Positions 1-9,827 of a stretch of DNA of 64,000 nt are shown piece after piece (within the stretch, counting starts at the first letter, position 1; every line of letters begins with the position of its first letter). The notes beneath the pieces were generated by a model, which was given only the letters and a program-made list of their open reading frames with translations, made no database searches and had not been told where the DNA came from. A program made the position numbers and the translations under genes. The stretch comes from an uncultured Ruminococcus sp. GTDB taxonomy: Bacteria > Bacillota > Clostridia > Oscillospirales > Ruminococcaceae. The stretch lies in contig CAJTYV010000002.1 of assembly GCA_910584195.1 (NCBI GenBank), positions 124,001 through 188,000 of the forward strand, read 5' to 3'.

Positions 1-1967
1 GCTCCAGGATAAGCGGAAATAGTCTTATACTTTCCGGCAGATCCGTTATTATTGGAATCTATGAGGATCATTTCGCTGAATTTGTAAGTTCCTTCGAGCA
101 GATAGATAGTGCCGCCTGCGGAAACAGCCTTTATAGCTGAAAGAACATCTGTAGGAGACTGCATTGTCTTTCCGTCTCCGCCTCCGGATGGCGAACAGTA
201 AATAACATCACTGCTCGTTATAGGCGGAGGAGTCACAGGGGCTACCGTAACAGGTACTGTTGTAACAACCGGAGGGGGTGTTGTTACAACAGGAGTTGTA
301 ACGGGAGGATTCGAAATATCCTCTTTAAAACCGGAACCGATCGCAACTATAGAATCATCATAAGCTGTGAGCGCCGCCTTAAGTTCGCTGTTTACAGCAT
401 AGCTTTCATCATCAACAGAATTATCAAATGTCCACTTAAAGTCACCACCGTCAACGCGGCCTGCTTTGGCTTCAAGTATTGCCGGAACATCCTCAGCGGC
501 ATCAAGCTTGTAGCTGTACATTCCGCTTTCAGTATCAAAGTTGTTATATGTTGCTCCTCCTGATTTTGCCTTGACCGAAGAAGGTACTTTTTCATCTTTT
601 GATGAAGCAACATATGCGTCAAAATCGGTGTTATTCTCGCTGTAGGGTACAAATTTCTTTGCGCCTGTAATAACATTTCCGTAAGCCTTGATCATTCCGC
701 CGGCTTCACCGGAAAGAACAAGTCCGCCCTCTGAACCCTGATTGGAAATAAGCATAGGCTCATTACAGTTTCTGAAATAATTGTTTTCAGCGAATACAGA
801 AGAACCTGTAGTCGAACCGATACCATACTTTGCGTTTCCGTCGTAATAATTATTATAGCAGTGTACGGTAGCTACTCTTACTCTCGGATGACGTGAATCA
901 GAGTGGTCATACCAGTTGTGGTGATATGTGATATAGTTTGAAGTATCGCTTGCACTCGCTCCCTGAAGATTGCACTTTCCATTATCAAAGAAGTGATTGT
1001 AAGAATGGGTGATATGATGTGACTTCTTTGTATCCAAAGCGCCGTCTCCCTTTACCTGATCGGCATCCGAACCAGCATCTCCGTAGAAGAAATCACAGTT
1101 ATGAACCCAACAGTATGAATCGCTTTGCTGAAGACCTATATTATCGCCTTCGGAACTGTTGCAGTTCATTGTTCCGATATTTCTTACTTCAACATCAACA
1201 CAGCCTTTAAGTACGATTCCCCAGCCGTTTGCAGTAGCATCGTTTCCGATACCCTCGATAGTCATACCTGCCGAAACGACTCCGTCAACATAAAGGTCGC
1301 CTTTGGGCATATTGGCAGGGTCGGTAATATTTCCGATGAGTCTTATGGAAATCGGACGTGTTTCCTTACCCTTTTTATATCCCGTTATTATATTCTGAAT
1401 GCCTTTACACGAAACTTCACCCTTGCCATCCACATTGAGATTTACTGTAACCGAGTCCTTAGTTTCCTCCGTCACATAAACAACTATCGCTCCGTCCTTT
1501 AGTGTGCCGTCAGCTTTATAAGCTCCGGGCATATGACCATCTTCAAAGGCATAACCGCTTCGGTCATGAGCATAACTTGAAGCAACGGCTTCGGCAGCCT
1601 TTGAAGAATCTTCCTTACCGCTTATGATAGGAACTACCTTCATCGTATGGCTTCCTTCTTTAAGACCTATAGCGTCTGCTCTGATATAACCGCTGTACTG
1701 TCTGATAAGCTCGCTGTCAAGCTGAACGCCGTCTACATAAACGTTATATCCGGAAGCTCCCGAAACTGCGCTCCACGTTGCATACATACCCTCCGCATAT
1801 CCGACAGACGCGCTGATCTTGACGCTTGCCTCAGCAGCAAAAGAAACTGTGAGTGAACCAAGCATCGGGACAATCGCACTGTTTAAAGCGCCTGTTGCAG
1901 CAGTAACGCTCATTACTGCGGAAGCTGCCGCCGCCATGATCCTTTTCTTCATAATTGAATTTCTCAT
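1..1967 (-). CDS. Secreted pectate lyase (PL1), 3' end outside window
   Basis: Reads leftward from an ATG at 1967 with GGAGG at 1976-1980; 655 codons lie in the window and there is no stop. An N-terminal signal peptide is followed by a fibronectin-III-like module (about residues 43-112). Next comes a right-handed beta-helix pectate lyase domain (about 133-440) with the PL1 hallmark SRHPRVR near residue 359, preceded by a YHHNWYDH segment. This domain should cleave polygalacturonate by beta-elimination outside the cell. A Thr/Pro/Val linker (about 553-585) leads into a second domain that starts YCSPSGGGDGKT, resembling the opening of PL9 or other beta-helix lyases. A dockerin or wall anchor, if any, would lie beyond the window. 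PL1 is confident; the second domain is only partly visible. Confidence 0.9.
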   Translation of the reverse strand, partial: MRNSIMKKRIMAAAASAVMSVTAATGALNSAIVPMLGSLTVSFAAEASVKISASVGYAEGMYATWSAVSGASGYNVYVDGVQLDSELIRQYSGYIRADAIGLKEGSHTMKVVPIISGKEDSSKAAEAVASSYAHDRSGYAFEDGHMPGAYKADGTLKDGAIVVYVTEETKDSVTVNLNVDGKGEVSCKGIQNIITGYKKGKETRPISIRLIGNITDPANMPKGDLYVDGVVSAGMTIEGIGNDATANGWGIVLKGCVDVEVRNIGTMNCNSSEGDNIGLQQSDSYCWVHNCDFFYGDAGSDADQVKGDGALDTKKSHHITHSYNHFFDNGKCNLQGASASDTSNYITYHHNWYDHSDSRHPRVRVATVHCYNNYYDGNAKYGIGSTTGSSVFAENNYFRNCNEPMLISNQGSEGGLVLSGEAGGMIKAYGNVITGAKKFVPYSENNTDFDAYVASSKDEKVPSSVKAKSGGATYNNFDTESGMYSYKLDAAEDVPAILEAKAGRVDGGDFKWTFDNSVDDESYAVNSELKAALTAYDDSIVAIGSGFKEDISNPPVTTPVVTTPPPVVTTVPVTVAPVTPPPITSSDVIYCSPSGGGDGKTMQSPTDVLSAIKAVSAGGTIYLLEGTYKFSEMILIDSNNNGSAGKYKTISAYPG

Positions 1968-2092
1968 TGTTTTTTCCTCCGATTCGATTATAAAGATCTT
2001 TTCCGATCTTAATTAATTAAATATAATGATATACCCGGGAACACGTTTTCCCGACTCTTGCTCCGTCAGCTTTATGCTGATCTTGTAACTAT

Positions 2093-2121
2093 ATTATAAT
2101 TCATTTTTTTCTGAATTTCAA
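2093..2121 (-). promoter_or_regulatory. Sigma-A promoter for the pectate lyase gene
   Basis: On the minus strand there is TTGAAA (2121-2116), a 17-base spacer and TATAAT (2098-2093). The leader of about 120 bases holds two small hairpins: CAGC/GCTG near 2068-2080, and CGGGAA/TTCCCG at 2036-2053. I could not match the leader to a known riboswitch. Confidence 0.7.
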
Positions 2122-2201
2122 TGATATATAATACTGATTAACTGATTTATTATGCTTTTGAACTCGAAAGTATAATTTAATTTATCATTTGCATTCTGTA
2201 T

Positions 2202-2226
2202 AAAAAATACCCCGATTACTCGGGGC
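2202..2226 (-). terminator. Intrinsic terminator after the ABC permease
   Basis: CCCCGA (2210-2215) pairs with TCGGGG (2220-2225) around a 4-base loop. Read on the minus strand the stem is followed by TATTTTTTA, a normal U-rich tail. It lies about 60 bases past the permease stop. The rest of the 1968-2282 gap holds only the lyase promoter and leader. Confidence 0.85.
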
Positions 2227-2282
2227 AATAACTGTACGGATAAATACTCTTATTATAAAACTGTCTTATGACAAAAGAATTA

Positions 2283-5200
2283 TTAATCAACGGATTTCAA
2301 AGACTCCGCCATATTAATACGTTCCAGCTTTATTTCCATAAACAAATTAACGATAAAATTAAAAGCAAATGTCAAAATAATACTGTAAACGTAACTCATT
2401 GGAAGAATAACGGTACTAAAATCCACAATGTCCACCTTTATACAGGAAATAACGAAACTATGAAGCGGAACACCGAAAAGTATACCTGCAATTATCCCGG
2501 CAGCCGTAAGCGCCAGATTTTCTCTCAGTACATAAGCGGACGTTTCTCTTCGGAAAAATCCAAGTACCTTAATAGTCGCTATTTCACGGGTTCGCTCGGT
2601 TATATTTATATTTGTCAGATTATATATAACGATAAACGCCAACGCCGCCGCACAAATTATTACAAGAAGAACAATATAGTCAAGACTGCTCATCATTTCT
2701 GCCATGCGATTTTTGGTATTTTCGAAAAGCTCAGCGGAAATTATGTTTTTGCTGCCTCTGAGGTCGGCTGTAAGTCTGGTATGATCGGCACCTTCGGGGA
2801 AATTTACAAACGCCTTATTAAAACCCATTTTCTCCCCCAACTGACCTTCGAATGTCTCTTTGGAAATATAAACGTAATTATAAGCGTGATTTTCAAATAC
2901 TCCTGTAACTTTAAGGTGAAGCTCCCGCATATCCTCATCGCGAAGAGTTATTTCATCACCGGCTTTTACGCCGTATCTTTCAGAAATACTGTGACTTACA
3001 AGAGCTTCGTCAAGCTGCGGATAATCAACAGGATTTCCGTTTTCCTCACGAAAGCACATAAAAGGAGCAATTTGTTCAAAATCTTCGGCAGCTTCAAGAT
3101 CTATGCTTTTCACTCTGCTGCCATAAATCAGATCCCATGAGCTGTGCCGAAGCATGGCAGAACCTTCCGCCTTTTCATCCAGAAGTTCACGGACTGCGGA
3201 AGTTTTATCAGTTTCAAATGTAACAGCAGCATCAGCAATTTGTATCTGACCAAACTGTGTGTCCGCAAAGCCTGCAATTGAATCCTTTAATCCGAAACCT
3301 GTCAGCAAAAGCGCCATACAGCCGCCGATACCAATGACCATCATAAATAAGCGTCCCTTATATCGGAAAATATTTCGTATTGAAACTTTATAAAGAAATT
3401 TCAGCCTGTTCCATATAAATGGAACATGTTCAAGAAGCACACGCTTTCCTGCCTTTGGAGCTCTTGGTCTCATAAGACCTGCGGCTGTTTCGGAAAGCTC
3501 CGCACGGCATGCGATCCAAGTCGTTCCGAGAGAGCATAAAAGAGAAACCAAAACAACGATTATCCCAAGCTTTAAGTCAAAATAATACGGAATATCCAAA
3601 GAAATATACATTAGCTTGTAGGTCATCCAAATAATAGTTGGAAATAGAGATGTTCCCAAGGCAAAGCCAACAATACAGCCTATAAGTGAAGCCGACCCTG
3701 AATAAAACATGAATTTGCCCATAACAGCCGTTTCTGAATATCCCAAAGCTTTGAACATTCCAATTTGAGTACGCTGCTCCTCAACCATTCTGCTCATAGT
3801 TGTCATGCATACCAAAGCTGCCACAAGAATGAAAAATATCGGAAAAACCTTTGCAACCTGTTCAACTATTTCCGAATCGTTCTCAAAAAGCGCATATCCG
3901 ATATTCGTATTTCTGTCAAGGACATACGTTGAAGGACTTTTCAAATCGGCAATATTCTGTTCCGCTTCCGATATTTCCTTTTCTGCATCAGCAATTTTTC
4001 CGTTAAATTCGTCAAGAGATAACTGGTAATCTGAAAATCCGCTGTTATAATCCGACAAACCGTCCTTATATTCATTAAGACCGTTTTCATACTCCTTTTT
4101 GGATTTTTCCCATTTTTTCATTCCGTTCTCATAATCTTTTATGCCATTTTCAAGATTTGCTGCGGCTTTTTCGTATTCCGCCAAGCCTTTCTCATACTGA
4201 CGGCGACCAGACTCCAAATCGGCGCGGCCGTGTTCAAGCTCAGAGCGGTTTGCGTCAAGAGACGACTGCTGTACATCAAGTTCCGCTTTTGAAGAATTAA
4301 GCTGCGATTCCGCTGCTTCAAGCTTGGCAAGACCATTTTTCAACTCATCCTGCTGCTCTGAAGACAGATAATCAAGGGAATCAATCAATTCACCGTATTG
4401 GCTGTAAAACGCGTTTTTTTCCGACTCATATCCGTCAAGTTCGGTATAATATCCATTCCACGCCTCATCAAGCTGAGACTGACCATCAGAAAGACGTACT
4501 TCTCCCTCAATTAACTGATTTTCACTTTCGTCAAGAGCAGCTTTCGTGCTTTCAAGGGTCTTTTTGGTTCTTTCAAGCTCTTTTTTTCCATCGTCTATTT
4601 TCTTTTTTGAATCTTTCAGAGCCTTTTCTCCGTTATCAAGCTCCTTTTTGGCGGCATCAAGATCCGATTTAACTTTTACAAGCTTTTCGTTTGCTTCATC
4701 AAGATCTTTCTTTGCATTGACAAGCTCCTGCTCGCCATCTGTCCGCTTTTGCTCAAGCTCGGCTTTACTGTGGGATAATTCAGATTTCGCTTTGGCAATA
4801 GCATTATCGCAGAGCTTTTGAGCAGCCTTTTTCGCCAAATCCTCCCACTCTGCCTTTTTTCCATCTATAAAGCTGTTGTATTCGTCAGAATAAATAAGCA
4901 TATCATGATCAAATCTGACGTAGATTTCCGTATAATTATCCGTATTGAACGCTGATCGCGGAAGATATACAAATCCTGAGACAGTGCCGTCTCCTACAGA
5001 AGTCGTACCGCGTTCATGATTGATATAAAACGAAGATTCAACAAGAGCTGTAACAGTATAAACCGCTTCACCAAGAGTATCTGTGACATTTCGGTTATTT
5101 TCACTGTGGACTTGTATCTTATCTCCGATCTTTAAACCCTTGTCGTTTTCGGCAGCACATTCGTTTTCACCCGAAGGCATAATCCCCTCTGATAAAAGCA

Positions 5201-5546
5201 AGCCATTGATGTTTTGAGGCATCATATGGGTTTTCATAACGAACTCTCGATTTCCTTTTTTATAAAGAACATCAAAACTAACGCTGCCCTCTGCATAACG
5301 AACATCCGGCTGCTTTGCTAATTCTTCAACACTGTTATTATCCCAGCCCAACGTTGAAACCAAGCGATAATCGTAAAACTGATTCTCATTAAAAAAATTA
5401 CTCATCATACTTACCATAGCCGGCGTGGTATCGCGTACACCTGCAAAAAATCCCACTCCGAGAGCGATTATGGCAAGTATGGATATGAACCGCCCAAACG
5501 TATGCTTTATCTCTCGAATGGCAGTTTTTCTCATAGAACGTCCCAT
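2283..5546 (-). CDS. ABC transporter permease, FtsX/MacB type, long coiled coil
   Basis: 1087 residues from the ATG at 5546, four bases after the stop of the ATPase gene; an in-frame ATG at 5573 would overlap that gene by 23 bases. One N-terminal membrane segment (about 20-40) is followed by an extracytoplasmic region with a very long Lys/Glu/Ala-rich coiled coil (about 235-540), then a three-helix FtsX domain (about 570-685). A second extracytoplasmic part and a second FtsX domain follow (about 950-1080). This is the two-FtsX-domain layout of Firmicute exporters of antimicrobial-peptide or lipid-linked substrates. It pairs with the ATPase just upstream. The substrate cannot be told from sequence. 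Confidence 0.85.
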   Translation of the reverse strand: MGRSMRKTAIREIKHTFGRFISILAIIALGVGFFAGVRDTTPAMVSMMSNFFNENQFYDYRLVSTLGWDNNSVEELAKQPDVRYAEGSVSFDVLYKKGNREFVMKTHMMPQNINGLLLSEGIMPSGENECAAENDKGLKIGDKIQVHSENNRNVTDTLGEAVYTVTALVESSFYINHERGTTSVGDGTVSGFVYLPRSAFNTDNYTEIYVRFDHDMLIYSDEYNSFIDGKKAEWEDLAKKAAQKLCDNAIAKAKSELSHSKAELEQKRTDGEQELVNAKKDLDEANEKLVKVKSDLDAAKKELDNGEKALKDSKKKIDDGKKELERTKKTLESTKAALDESENQLIEGEVRLSDGQSQLDEAWNGYYTELDGYESEKNAFYSQYGELIDSLDYLSSEQQDELKNGLAKLEAAESQLNSSKAELDVQQSSLDANRSELEHGRADLESGRRQYEKGLAEYEKAAANLENGIKDYENGMKKWEKSKKEYENGLNEYKDGLSDYNSGFSDYQLSLDEFNGKIADAEKEISEAEQNIADLKSPSTYVLDRNTNIGYALFENDSEIVEQVAKVFPIFFILVAALVCMTTMSRMVEEQRTQIGMFKALGYSETAVMGKFMFYSGSASLIGCIVGFALGTSLFPTIIWMTYKLMYISLDIPYYFDLKLGIIVVLVSLLCSLGTTWIACRAELSETAAGLMRPRAPKAGKRVLLEHVPFIWNRLKFLYKVSIRNIFRYKGRLFMMVIGIGGCMALLLTGFGLKDSIAGFADTQFGQIQIADAAVTFETDKTSAVRELLDEKAEGSAMLRHSSWDLIYGSRVKSIDLEAAEDFEQIAPFMCFREENGNPVDYPQLDEALVSHSISERYGVKAGDEITLRDEDMRELHLKVTGVFENHAYNYVYISKETFEGQLGEKMGFNKAFVNFPEGADHTRLTADLRGSKNIISAELFENTKNRMAEMMSSLDYIVLLVIICAAALAFIVIYNLTNINITERTREIATIKVLGFFRRETSAYVLRENLALTAAGIIAGILFGVPLHSFVISCIKVDIVDFSTVILPMSYVYSIILTFAFNFIVNLFMEIKLERINMAESLKSVD

Positions 5547-5550
5547 AACG

Positions 5551-6255
5551 TCACCATTCAATGTCGTCAACATCGGTTATACTGTCGTTTAACCTCATAT
5601 CCGAAACTTTTCCGCTTTTTACTGTAATAATTCTGTCTGCCATAGCGGAAAGAGCAGAGTTATGAGTTATGACCACAACAGTCATACCTGTTTTACGGCA
5701 TGTGTCCTGCAAAAGCTTCAATACAGACTTTCCGGTATTATAATCCAAAGCGCCGGTCGGCTCATCACATAAAAGAAGCTTGGGATTTTTAGCCAAGGCG
5801 CGTGCTATAGCCACACGCTGCTGTTCACCCCCGGAAAGCTGAGCAGGAAAATTTTTCATACGTTCGGATAATCCCATCTGTTTAAGAACATCAGCGGCGT
5901 TAAGCGGATTACGGCATATCTGAGCCGCCAATTCAACATTTTCAAGCGCGGTAAGATTCTGTACAAGATTATAAAACTGAAAAACAAATCCTACATCATA
6001 ACGGCGATAGGCGGTTAACTGTCTTTTAGTCATTTTGGAAATATCAATACCGTCCAATACCGCACTTCCGCTTGTGAGGGTATCCATTCCGCCAAGAATG
6101 TTAAGAATAGTAGTTTTTCCGGCGCCCGACGCTCCTACAATAACACAGAATTCACCTTTGTTTATTTCAAAATCAACGCCGTTGAGCGCATTTATCTGCG
6201 TTTCGCCCATCTTATATATTTTTTTAACATTTTTAAATTCCACATATGCAGACAC
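5551..6255 (-). CDS. ABC transporter ATPase, LolD/MacB family
   Basis: A 234-residue cytoplasmic ATPase that should drive the FtsX-type permease encoded next. It shows Walker A GASGAGKTT, signature LSGGEQQR, Walker B LLLCDEPTGALD and the H-loop VVITHN. The start is taken as GTG at 6255, because GAGGGGG lies just upstream on the minus strand; a longer TTG start at 6273 has no such site. Its TGA is four bases before the permease ATG, so the two are probably translationally coupled. Confident as an ABC-ATPase of the export subfamily; substrate unknown. Confidence 0.92.
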   Translation of the reverse strand: MSAYVEFKNVKKIYKMGETQINALNGVDFEINKGEFCVIVGASGAGKTTILNILGGMDTLTSGSAVLDGIDISKMTKRQLTAYRRYDVGFVFQFYNLVQNLTALENVELAAQICRNPLNAADVLKQMGLSERMKNFPAQLSGGEQQRVAIARALAKNPKLLLCDEPTGALDYNTGKSVLKLLQDTCRKTGMTVVVITHNSALSAMADRIITVKSGKVSDMRLNDSITDVDDIEW

Positions 6256-6325
6256 AATTATCCCCCTCTTCAAACATAATTCCCATTATTGGAAATTTTA
6301 CTGTGGTTTTTCCGAAAATCAACAT

Positions 6326-6350
6326 AAGGCACGATACGTGATCGTGCCTT
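6326..6350 (-). terminator. Hairpin after the 207-residue lipoprotein gene
   Basis: AAGGCACGAT (6326-6335) and ATCGTGCCTT (6341-6350) form a perfect 10-bp stem with a 5-base loop. The minus-strand tail ATGTTGATTTT is only weakly U-rich. It would separate the lipoprotein/radA group from the ABC genes, perhaps partially. Confidence 0.6.
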
Positions 6351-6392
6351 GTGAAATTTTATTGAACAAAACCTGCCAAAAAACGCTTCCTG

Positions 6393-7016
6393 TTATTTAT
6401 AAGGATCTCCTGCGTCTTTATATTGATTCAAAGTTCCCGCATTTGTAGCTATCATTTTCCAGCCGTCATCCTTTACCTTTACAAAGCATGCCGTTTCCTC
6501 TCCCTCGGAAGAATCAGTATTTCCCTCGGTCTTATATTTAAACGTTACTTCGTAACCTTCTTCAATTTCAAAATCTGCTTTTATATCCAAATAGGTATAT
6601 TTATAGCAAAGCTCTGCAAAAAACAGCTGCTGATCTGTGAGATGACGGTTGCTGACCTCTTCCATATATGTTGCTTTTGGATTTTCACCGAAATTCTCTT
6701 TCCAGTAATCCATTGTAGCAGTAATATCACTTTCTGTCTGAGTACGCAGTTCATCATATTTTTCTGCATTTTTAAGCTCATCTATGAAAGCCTGCGGAGT
6801 TATAGCCGCAATTACTTTATCCGGATCGTTATTATTAAATCCGTCAAAATAATCCACAAACGGCTGAATTACATCTGCTGCAACAGGTATGTCGCTCAAA
6901 GCTTCCGTTGCTATCTGGCTTACCTCTCCCGATGACGAGGAGTCTTCTTTACTGCCGCAGCCCCATAACATAAGGGACAATGCGGCTGCTATTGCTGCTG
7001 TAATTTGTTTTTTCAT
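6393..7016 (-). CDS. Lipoprotein, NTF2-like fold possible
   Basis: 207 residues from the ATG at 7016, which has AAGGAG just upstream overlapping the radA stop; a longer in-frame ATG at 7040 lies inside radA and is unlikely. A lipoprotein signal ends in the lipobox LWGC, then a Ser-rich linker. The rest is a small acidic domain (FVDYFDGFNNNDPDKVIAAITP) with a C-terminal KVKDDGWKMIATNAG stretch, which looks like DUF4878/NTF2-like extracytoplasmic lipoproteins. Function unknown. It is the last gene of the group with radA. Confidence 0.7.
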   Translation of the reverse strand: MKKQITAAIAAALSLMLWGCGSKEDSSSSGEVSQIATEALSDIPVAADVIQPFVDYFDGFNNNDPDKVIAAITPQAFIDELKNAEKYDELRTQTESDITATMDYWKENFGENPKATYMEEVSNRHLTDQQLFFAELCYKYTYLDIKADFEIEEGYEVTFKYKTEGNTDSSEGEETACFVKVKDDGWKMIATNAGTLNQYKDAGDPYK

Positions 7017-7026
7017 TTTCTTCTCC

Positions 7027-8385
7027 TTAAATTGCTCCAAACGCTTGTTTCAGCGTAGAAGCAGGTAATATTTCTATATTGTAATCATTCTGGTCTATTG
7101 AAGAGGCATTCTGTCTTGGAATTATAACCTTTTTAAACCCCATACGTTCTGCCTCGCGTATTCTCTGTGATACATGAGAAACCGACCTTAATTCGCCGCC
7201 AAGACCTATTTCGCCAAAAGACAGCAGCTCATCGTCTATAGGCTTGTCCATTATGCCCGAATACAGAGCCATTGCAACGGGAAGATCGGCGGCAGGCTCG
7301 TCCAGCCGAAAACCGCCCACAATATTAAGGTATATATCAAGGCTGCCCATAAATATTCCCAACCTCTTTTCAAGAACGGCGACAAGTATGCTCAGTCTGT
7401 TGAAATCAAAACCGGTAGCCATTCTGCGCGGAGCGGAATAACTTGTTTTTGCCGCAAGCGCCTGAACCTCCGCCAGTATGGGACGGCTGCCCTCCATTAT
7501 ACACGCAACGCAGTTTCCCGAAACATTCCGTGGTCTGCCCGAAAGAAGCGTCAAAGATGGATTTTCCACCTCTGAAAGACCCTTGTCAAGCATCTCAAAT
7601 ACGCCTATTTCATTTGTAGAGCCAAAACGGTTCTTTACTGCCCGAAGCAGACGATAGCTTTGATGACGCTCCCCCTCGAAATACAGAACAGCGTCTACAA
7701 TATGCTCCATGACCTTCGGACCTGCGATAGCTCCGTCCTTATTGACATGTCCCACAATAATTATGGGGATCTCCTGTTTTTTTGCAGTATGCATAAACAG
7801 ATTTGAACACTCCCTCACCTGTGTGAGACTGCCCGGACTTGATGAGATACGAGAAATACTCATAGTCTGCACAGAGTCTATGACGACAATATCAGGCGAA
7901 CATGAAGAAATAGTCTCTGCAACAGCTTCGGCATCTGTAGCAGTAAGGATATAGAGATTTTCCGTATCTACTCCCAGACGGTCTGCCCGTAATTTAAGCT
8001 GTCTTGCGGATTCCTCGCCCGAAACATACAGTACGGAATGCTCTTCCCCCAAAAACTGACATATCTGTAAAAGCAGCGTACTTTTGCCTATTCCCGGTTC
8101 ACCGCCCAAAAGTACAAGAGAACCTTTTACAAGACCGCCTCCGAGAACTCGGTTAAGCTCTCCGATGCCGGTATCGTAACGCACGTCCGTATCATCGCCT
8201 ATATCTTCAAGCTCAAGAATGCTGTCGGAAAGATCGGGTATTGAACGAGATGAGGAAACTGAAGAAGCAGCGGAAAGCTCCTCCTCCAATGTATTCCACG
8301 CACCGCAAGCCGGGCATTTTCCGTTCCACTTAGGACTTTCACTTCCGCATTGACTGCAAACATAAACATATTTTGATTTAGCCAT
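7027..8385 (-). CDS. radA: DNA repair protein RadA
   Basis: 452 residues, the usual RadA length. RadA (Sms) is a RecA-like ATPase that promotes branch migration in recombination and repair. It shows an N-terminal C4 zinc finger (CSQCG, then CPACG), Walker A GGEPGIGKST near residue 95, the RadA-specific KNRFGSTNE motif, and a C-terminal Lon-protease-like domain containing DEPAADLPVAMALYSG. The start codon falls one base after the stop of the upstream lipoprotein gene, so the genes are co-transcribed. Clear assignment. Confidence 0.97.
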   Translation of the reverse strand: MAKSKYVYVCSQCGSESPKWNGKCPACGAWNTLEEELSAASSVSSSRSIPDLSDSILELEDIGDDTDVRYDTGIGELNRVLGGGLVKGSLVLLGGEPGIGKSTLLLQICQFLGEEHSVLYVSGEESARQLKLRADRLGVDTENLYILTATDAEAVAETISSCSPDIVVIDSVQTMSISRISSSPGSLTQVRECSNLFMHTAKKQEIPIIIVGHVNKDGAIAGPKVMEHIVDAVLYFEGERHQSYRLLRAVKNRFGSTNEIGVFEMLDKGLSEVENPSLTLLSGRPRNVSGNCVACIMEGSRPILAEVQALAAKTSYSAPRRMATGFDFNRLSILVAVLEKRLGIFMGSLDIYLNIVGGFRLDEPAADLPVAMALYSGIMDKPIDDELLSFGEIGLGGELRSVSHVSQRIREAERMGFKKVIIPRQNASSIDQNDYNIEILPASTLKQAFGAI

Positions 8386-8386
8386 A

Positions 8387-9448
8387 TCAGTTAAATACAG
8401 CCAAAATGCTGTTTTCGTTCAAAAGATATTTTCTTCCGATTTTCGCTATACTATCTGATTCAACGTAATCGTTGGACGAAAAAGAGGTATTGGCAATACT
8501 CCAGTATGATTTTCCCGATTCCTTATCCGCAAAAAAAACATAGTTTCTCGTATCGAAGTACATAATACCGTCCGCACCGTACTTACCGTCCATTTCTGCA
8601 AGATTTCCATCTGAAAAATAATATACCGAACATTCGGCTTCAGGATTTGAGCCGTCCGAAATTATCAGTTCGGGAACTTTATCACCATTCAGATCGCACA
8701 GGTCAAAGGCGGGATCGGTTCCGTCACCCGATGTAAGATTCATTACCTCGGTGAGTTTATCTTCACATAGTTTTTTCTGATCGGAACTCATTACCGCCTG
8801 CCAGCTTTCAGAACATCTCAAAGCATATTTAATAACGCTGTCGCCGAAAGTATAGCGTCTGCCTGCTTCAATACATTTCATATCGGCATAAGGCGAAAGA
8901 GCAGCTTCATATTCGGGAAGAGAAGCATCTGCGCCGTTTATCTCATGGTAAATTTCCGCTCCTATCGAAGCTGATGCCATATTGTCGCTGTATGTCAGAA
9001 TCACATCGAAAGCTCCGTTGAGGTAAGAGACAATATTTCCTATTACAAAACCGCTGCCTTGATATTCGTTCTTCATCATTTTGTTTTCGGGGCAGTAAGA
9101 AACAATTCCGCAGAAGCCCGTTTCACCAATTTCCGTAAGCTCTCCGCCGTCATAGGTATAAACAAAACATTTGGCTGTAGATTCCGAATTTGAAGAAATA
9201 ATAAGCTCGGGAGTACCGTCTCCGGTTATATCGAAAATGTCAAACGCAGAATTTTCGGAAAACAGCTCAGAGCTTTTATATTCAGTCAGCTTACTTTCAT
9301 AAGCATTCTGCCAGCTGAAAGAAATACTTTCGGGATCTGTTTTTTTAAATATTGATTTTCCCGAAGCATCCGAGCCGTTTTTTGAGCAGCCGGTCATTGC
9401 AACGTATGCTGCAGCTGTGAGTAAAAGTAATCCGCAAATTTTTTTCAA
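8387..9448 (-). CDS. Lipoprotein with two DxNGDxxPEL-type repeats
   Basis: 353 residues from a TTG at 9448, preceded by GGAGGG at optimal spacing; upstream in-frame ATG codons lack such a site. The signal ends in the lipobox AMTGC. The exported part holds two similar halves, each with a calcium-loop-like motif (DITGDGTPELII and DLNGDKVPELII) followed by a V-x-Y-x-x-G-L-E blade, as in FG-GAP/VCBS-like repeats. This suggests a surface lipoprotein with metal-binding loops. Function unknown. The first gene of the operon with radA. Confidence 0.72.
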   Translation of the reverse strand: MKKICGLLLLTAAAYVAMTGCSKNGSDASGKSIFKKTDPESISFSWQNAYESKLTEYKSSELFSENSAFDIFDITGDGTPELIISSNSESTAKCFVYTYDGGELTEIGETGFCGIVSYCPENKMMKNEYQGSGFVIGNIVSYLNGAFDVILTYSDNMASASIGAEIYHEINGADASLPEYEAALSPYADMKCIEAGRRYTFGDSVIKYALRCSESWQAVMSSDQKKLCEDKLTEVMNLTSGDGTDPAFDLCDLNGDKVPELIISDGSNPEAECSVYYFSDGNLAEMDGKYGADGIMYFDTRNYVFFADKESGKSYWSIANTSFSSNDYVESDSIAKIGRKYLLNENSILAVFN

Positions 9449-9528
9449 AGAAAAATCCCTCCAGTTGTCAAGGTAGCAGCATTTATTTTTATCAGTGAAC
9501 GCTGTCACACGGCACTGCTATCATTAAA

Positions 9529-9563
9529 TTTAAGCGGAAAACAAATTACTCCGACCGCTTAAA
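9529..9563. repeat. Inverted repeat in the lipoprotein-radA leader
   Basis: TTTAAGCGG (9529-9537) and CCGCTTAAA (9555-9563) are perfect 9-base arms with a 17-base spacer. They sit in the leader of about 200 bases between the minus-strand promoter at 9659-9687 and the TTG at 9448, so they could form an RNA hairpin or a repressor site. Apart from this and the promoter, I see nothing in 9449-9827. Confidence 0.5.
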
Positions 9564-9658
9564 TCATAATATTTTATTTAATACTGCGGCAAAGTTCGAT
9601 ATGATTTCAAGCAAGAGATCATAAATAACTCTTACATATAAATAATATGCTACTTTAT

Positions 9659-9687
9659 ATTGTACCATGAACGGCACTTTATGTCAA
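9659..9687 (-). promoter_or_regulatory. Consensus sigma-A promoter for lipoprotein-radA operon
   Basis: On the minus strand, TTGACA (9687-9682), a 17-base spacer ending in ATGG, and TACAAT (9664-9659). A near-perfect vegetative promoter that gives a leader of about 200 bases before the lipoprotein start. Confidence 0.8.
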
Positions 9688-9827
9688 GACAGCGAATTGC
9701 TGATAAAATCTTGTGGATTAAGACATTTTTTAGTCTAATTTCAAAGATTTTCACATACTATACACAAGAGAACATTCCCATGCATATACAAACTGCACAG
9801 TCATAAAGGAAACTACAGGAGGTTATT

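Noticed and set aside
1968..2086. Possible riboswitch in the pectate lyase leader
   Set aside because: Two small hairpins are visible but I could not match the conserved cores of cyclic-di-GMP, SAM or other known classes.
2268..3140. A 290-codon open reading frame on the plus strand
   Set aside because: It lies wholly opposite the ABC permease, has a Lys/Asn/Tyr-rich random composition, no ribosome binding site and no recognisable domain.
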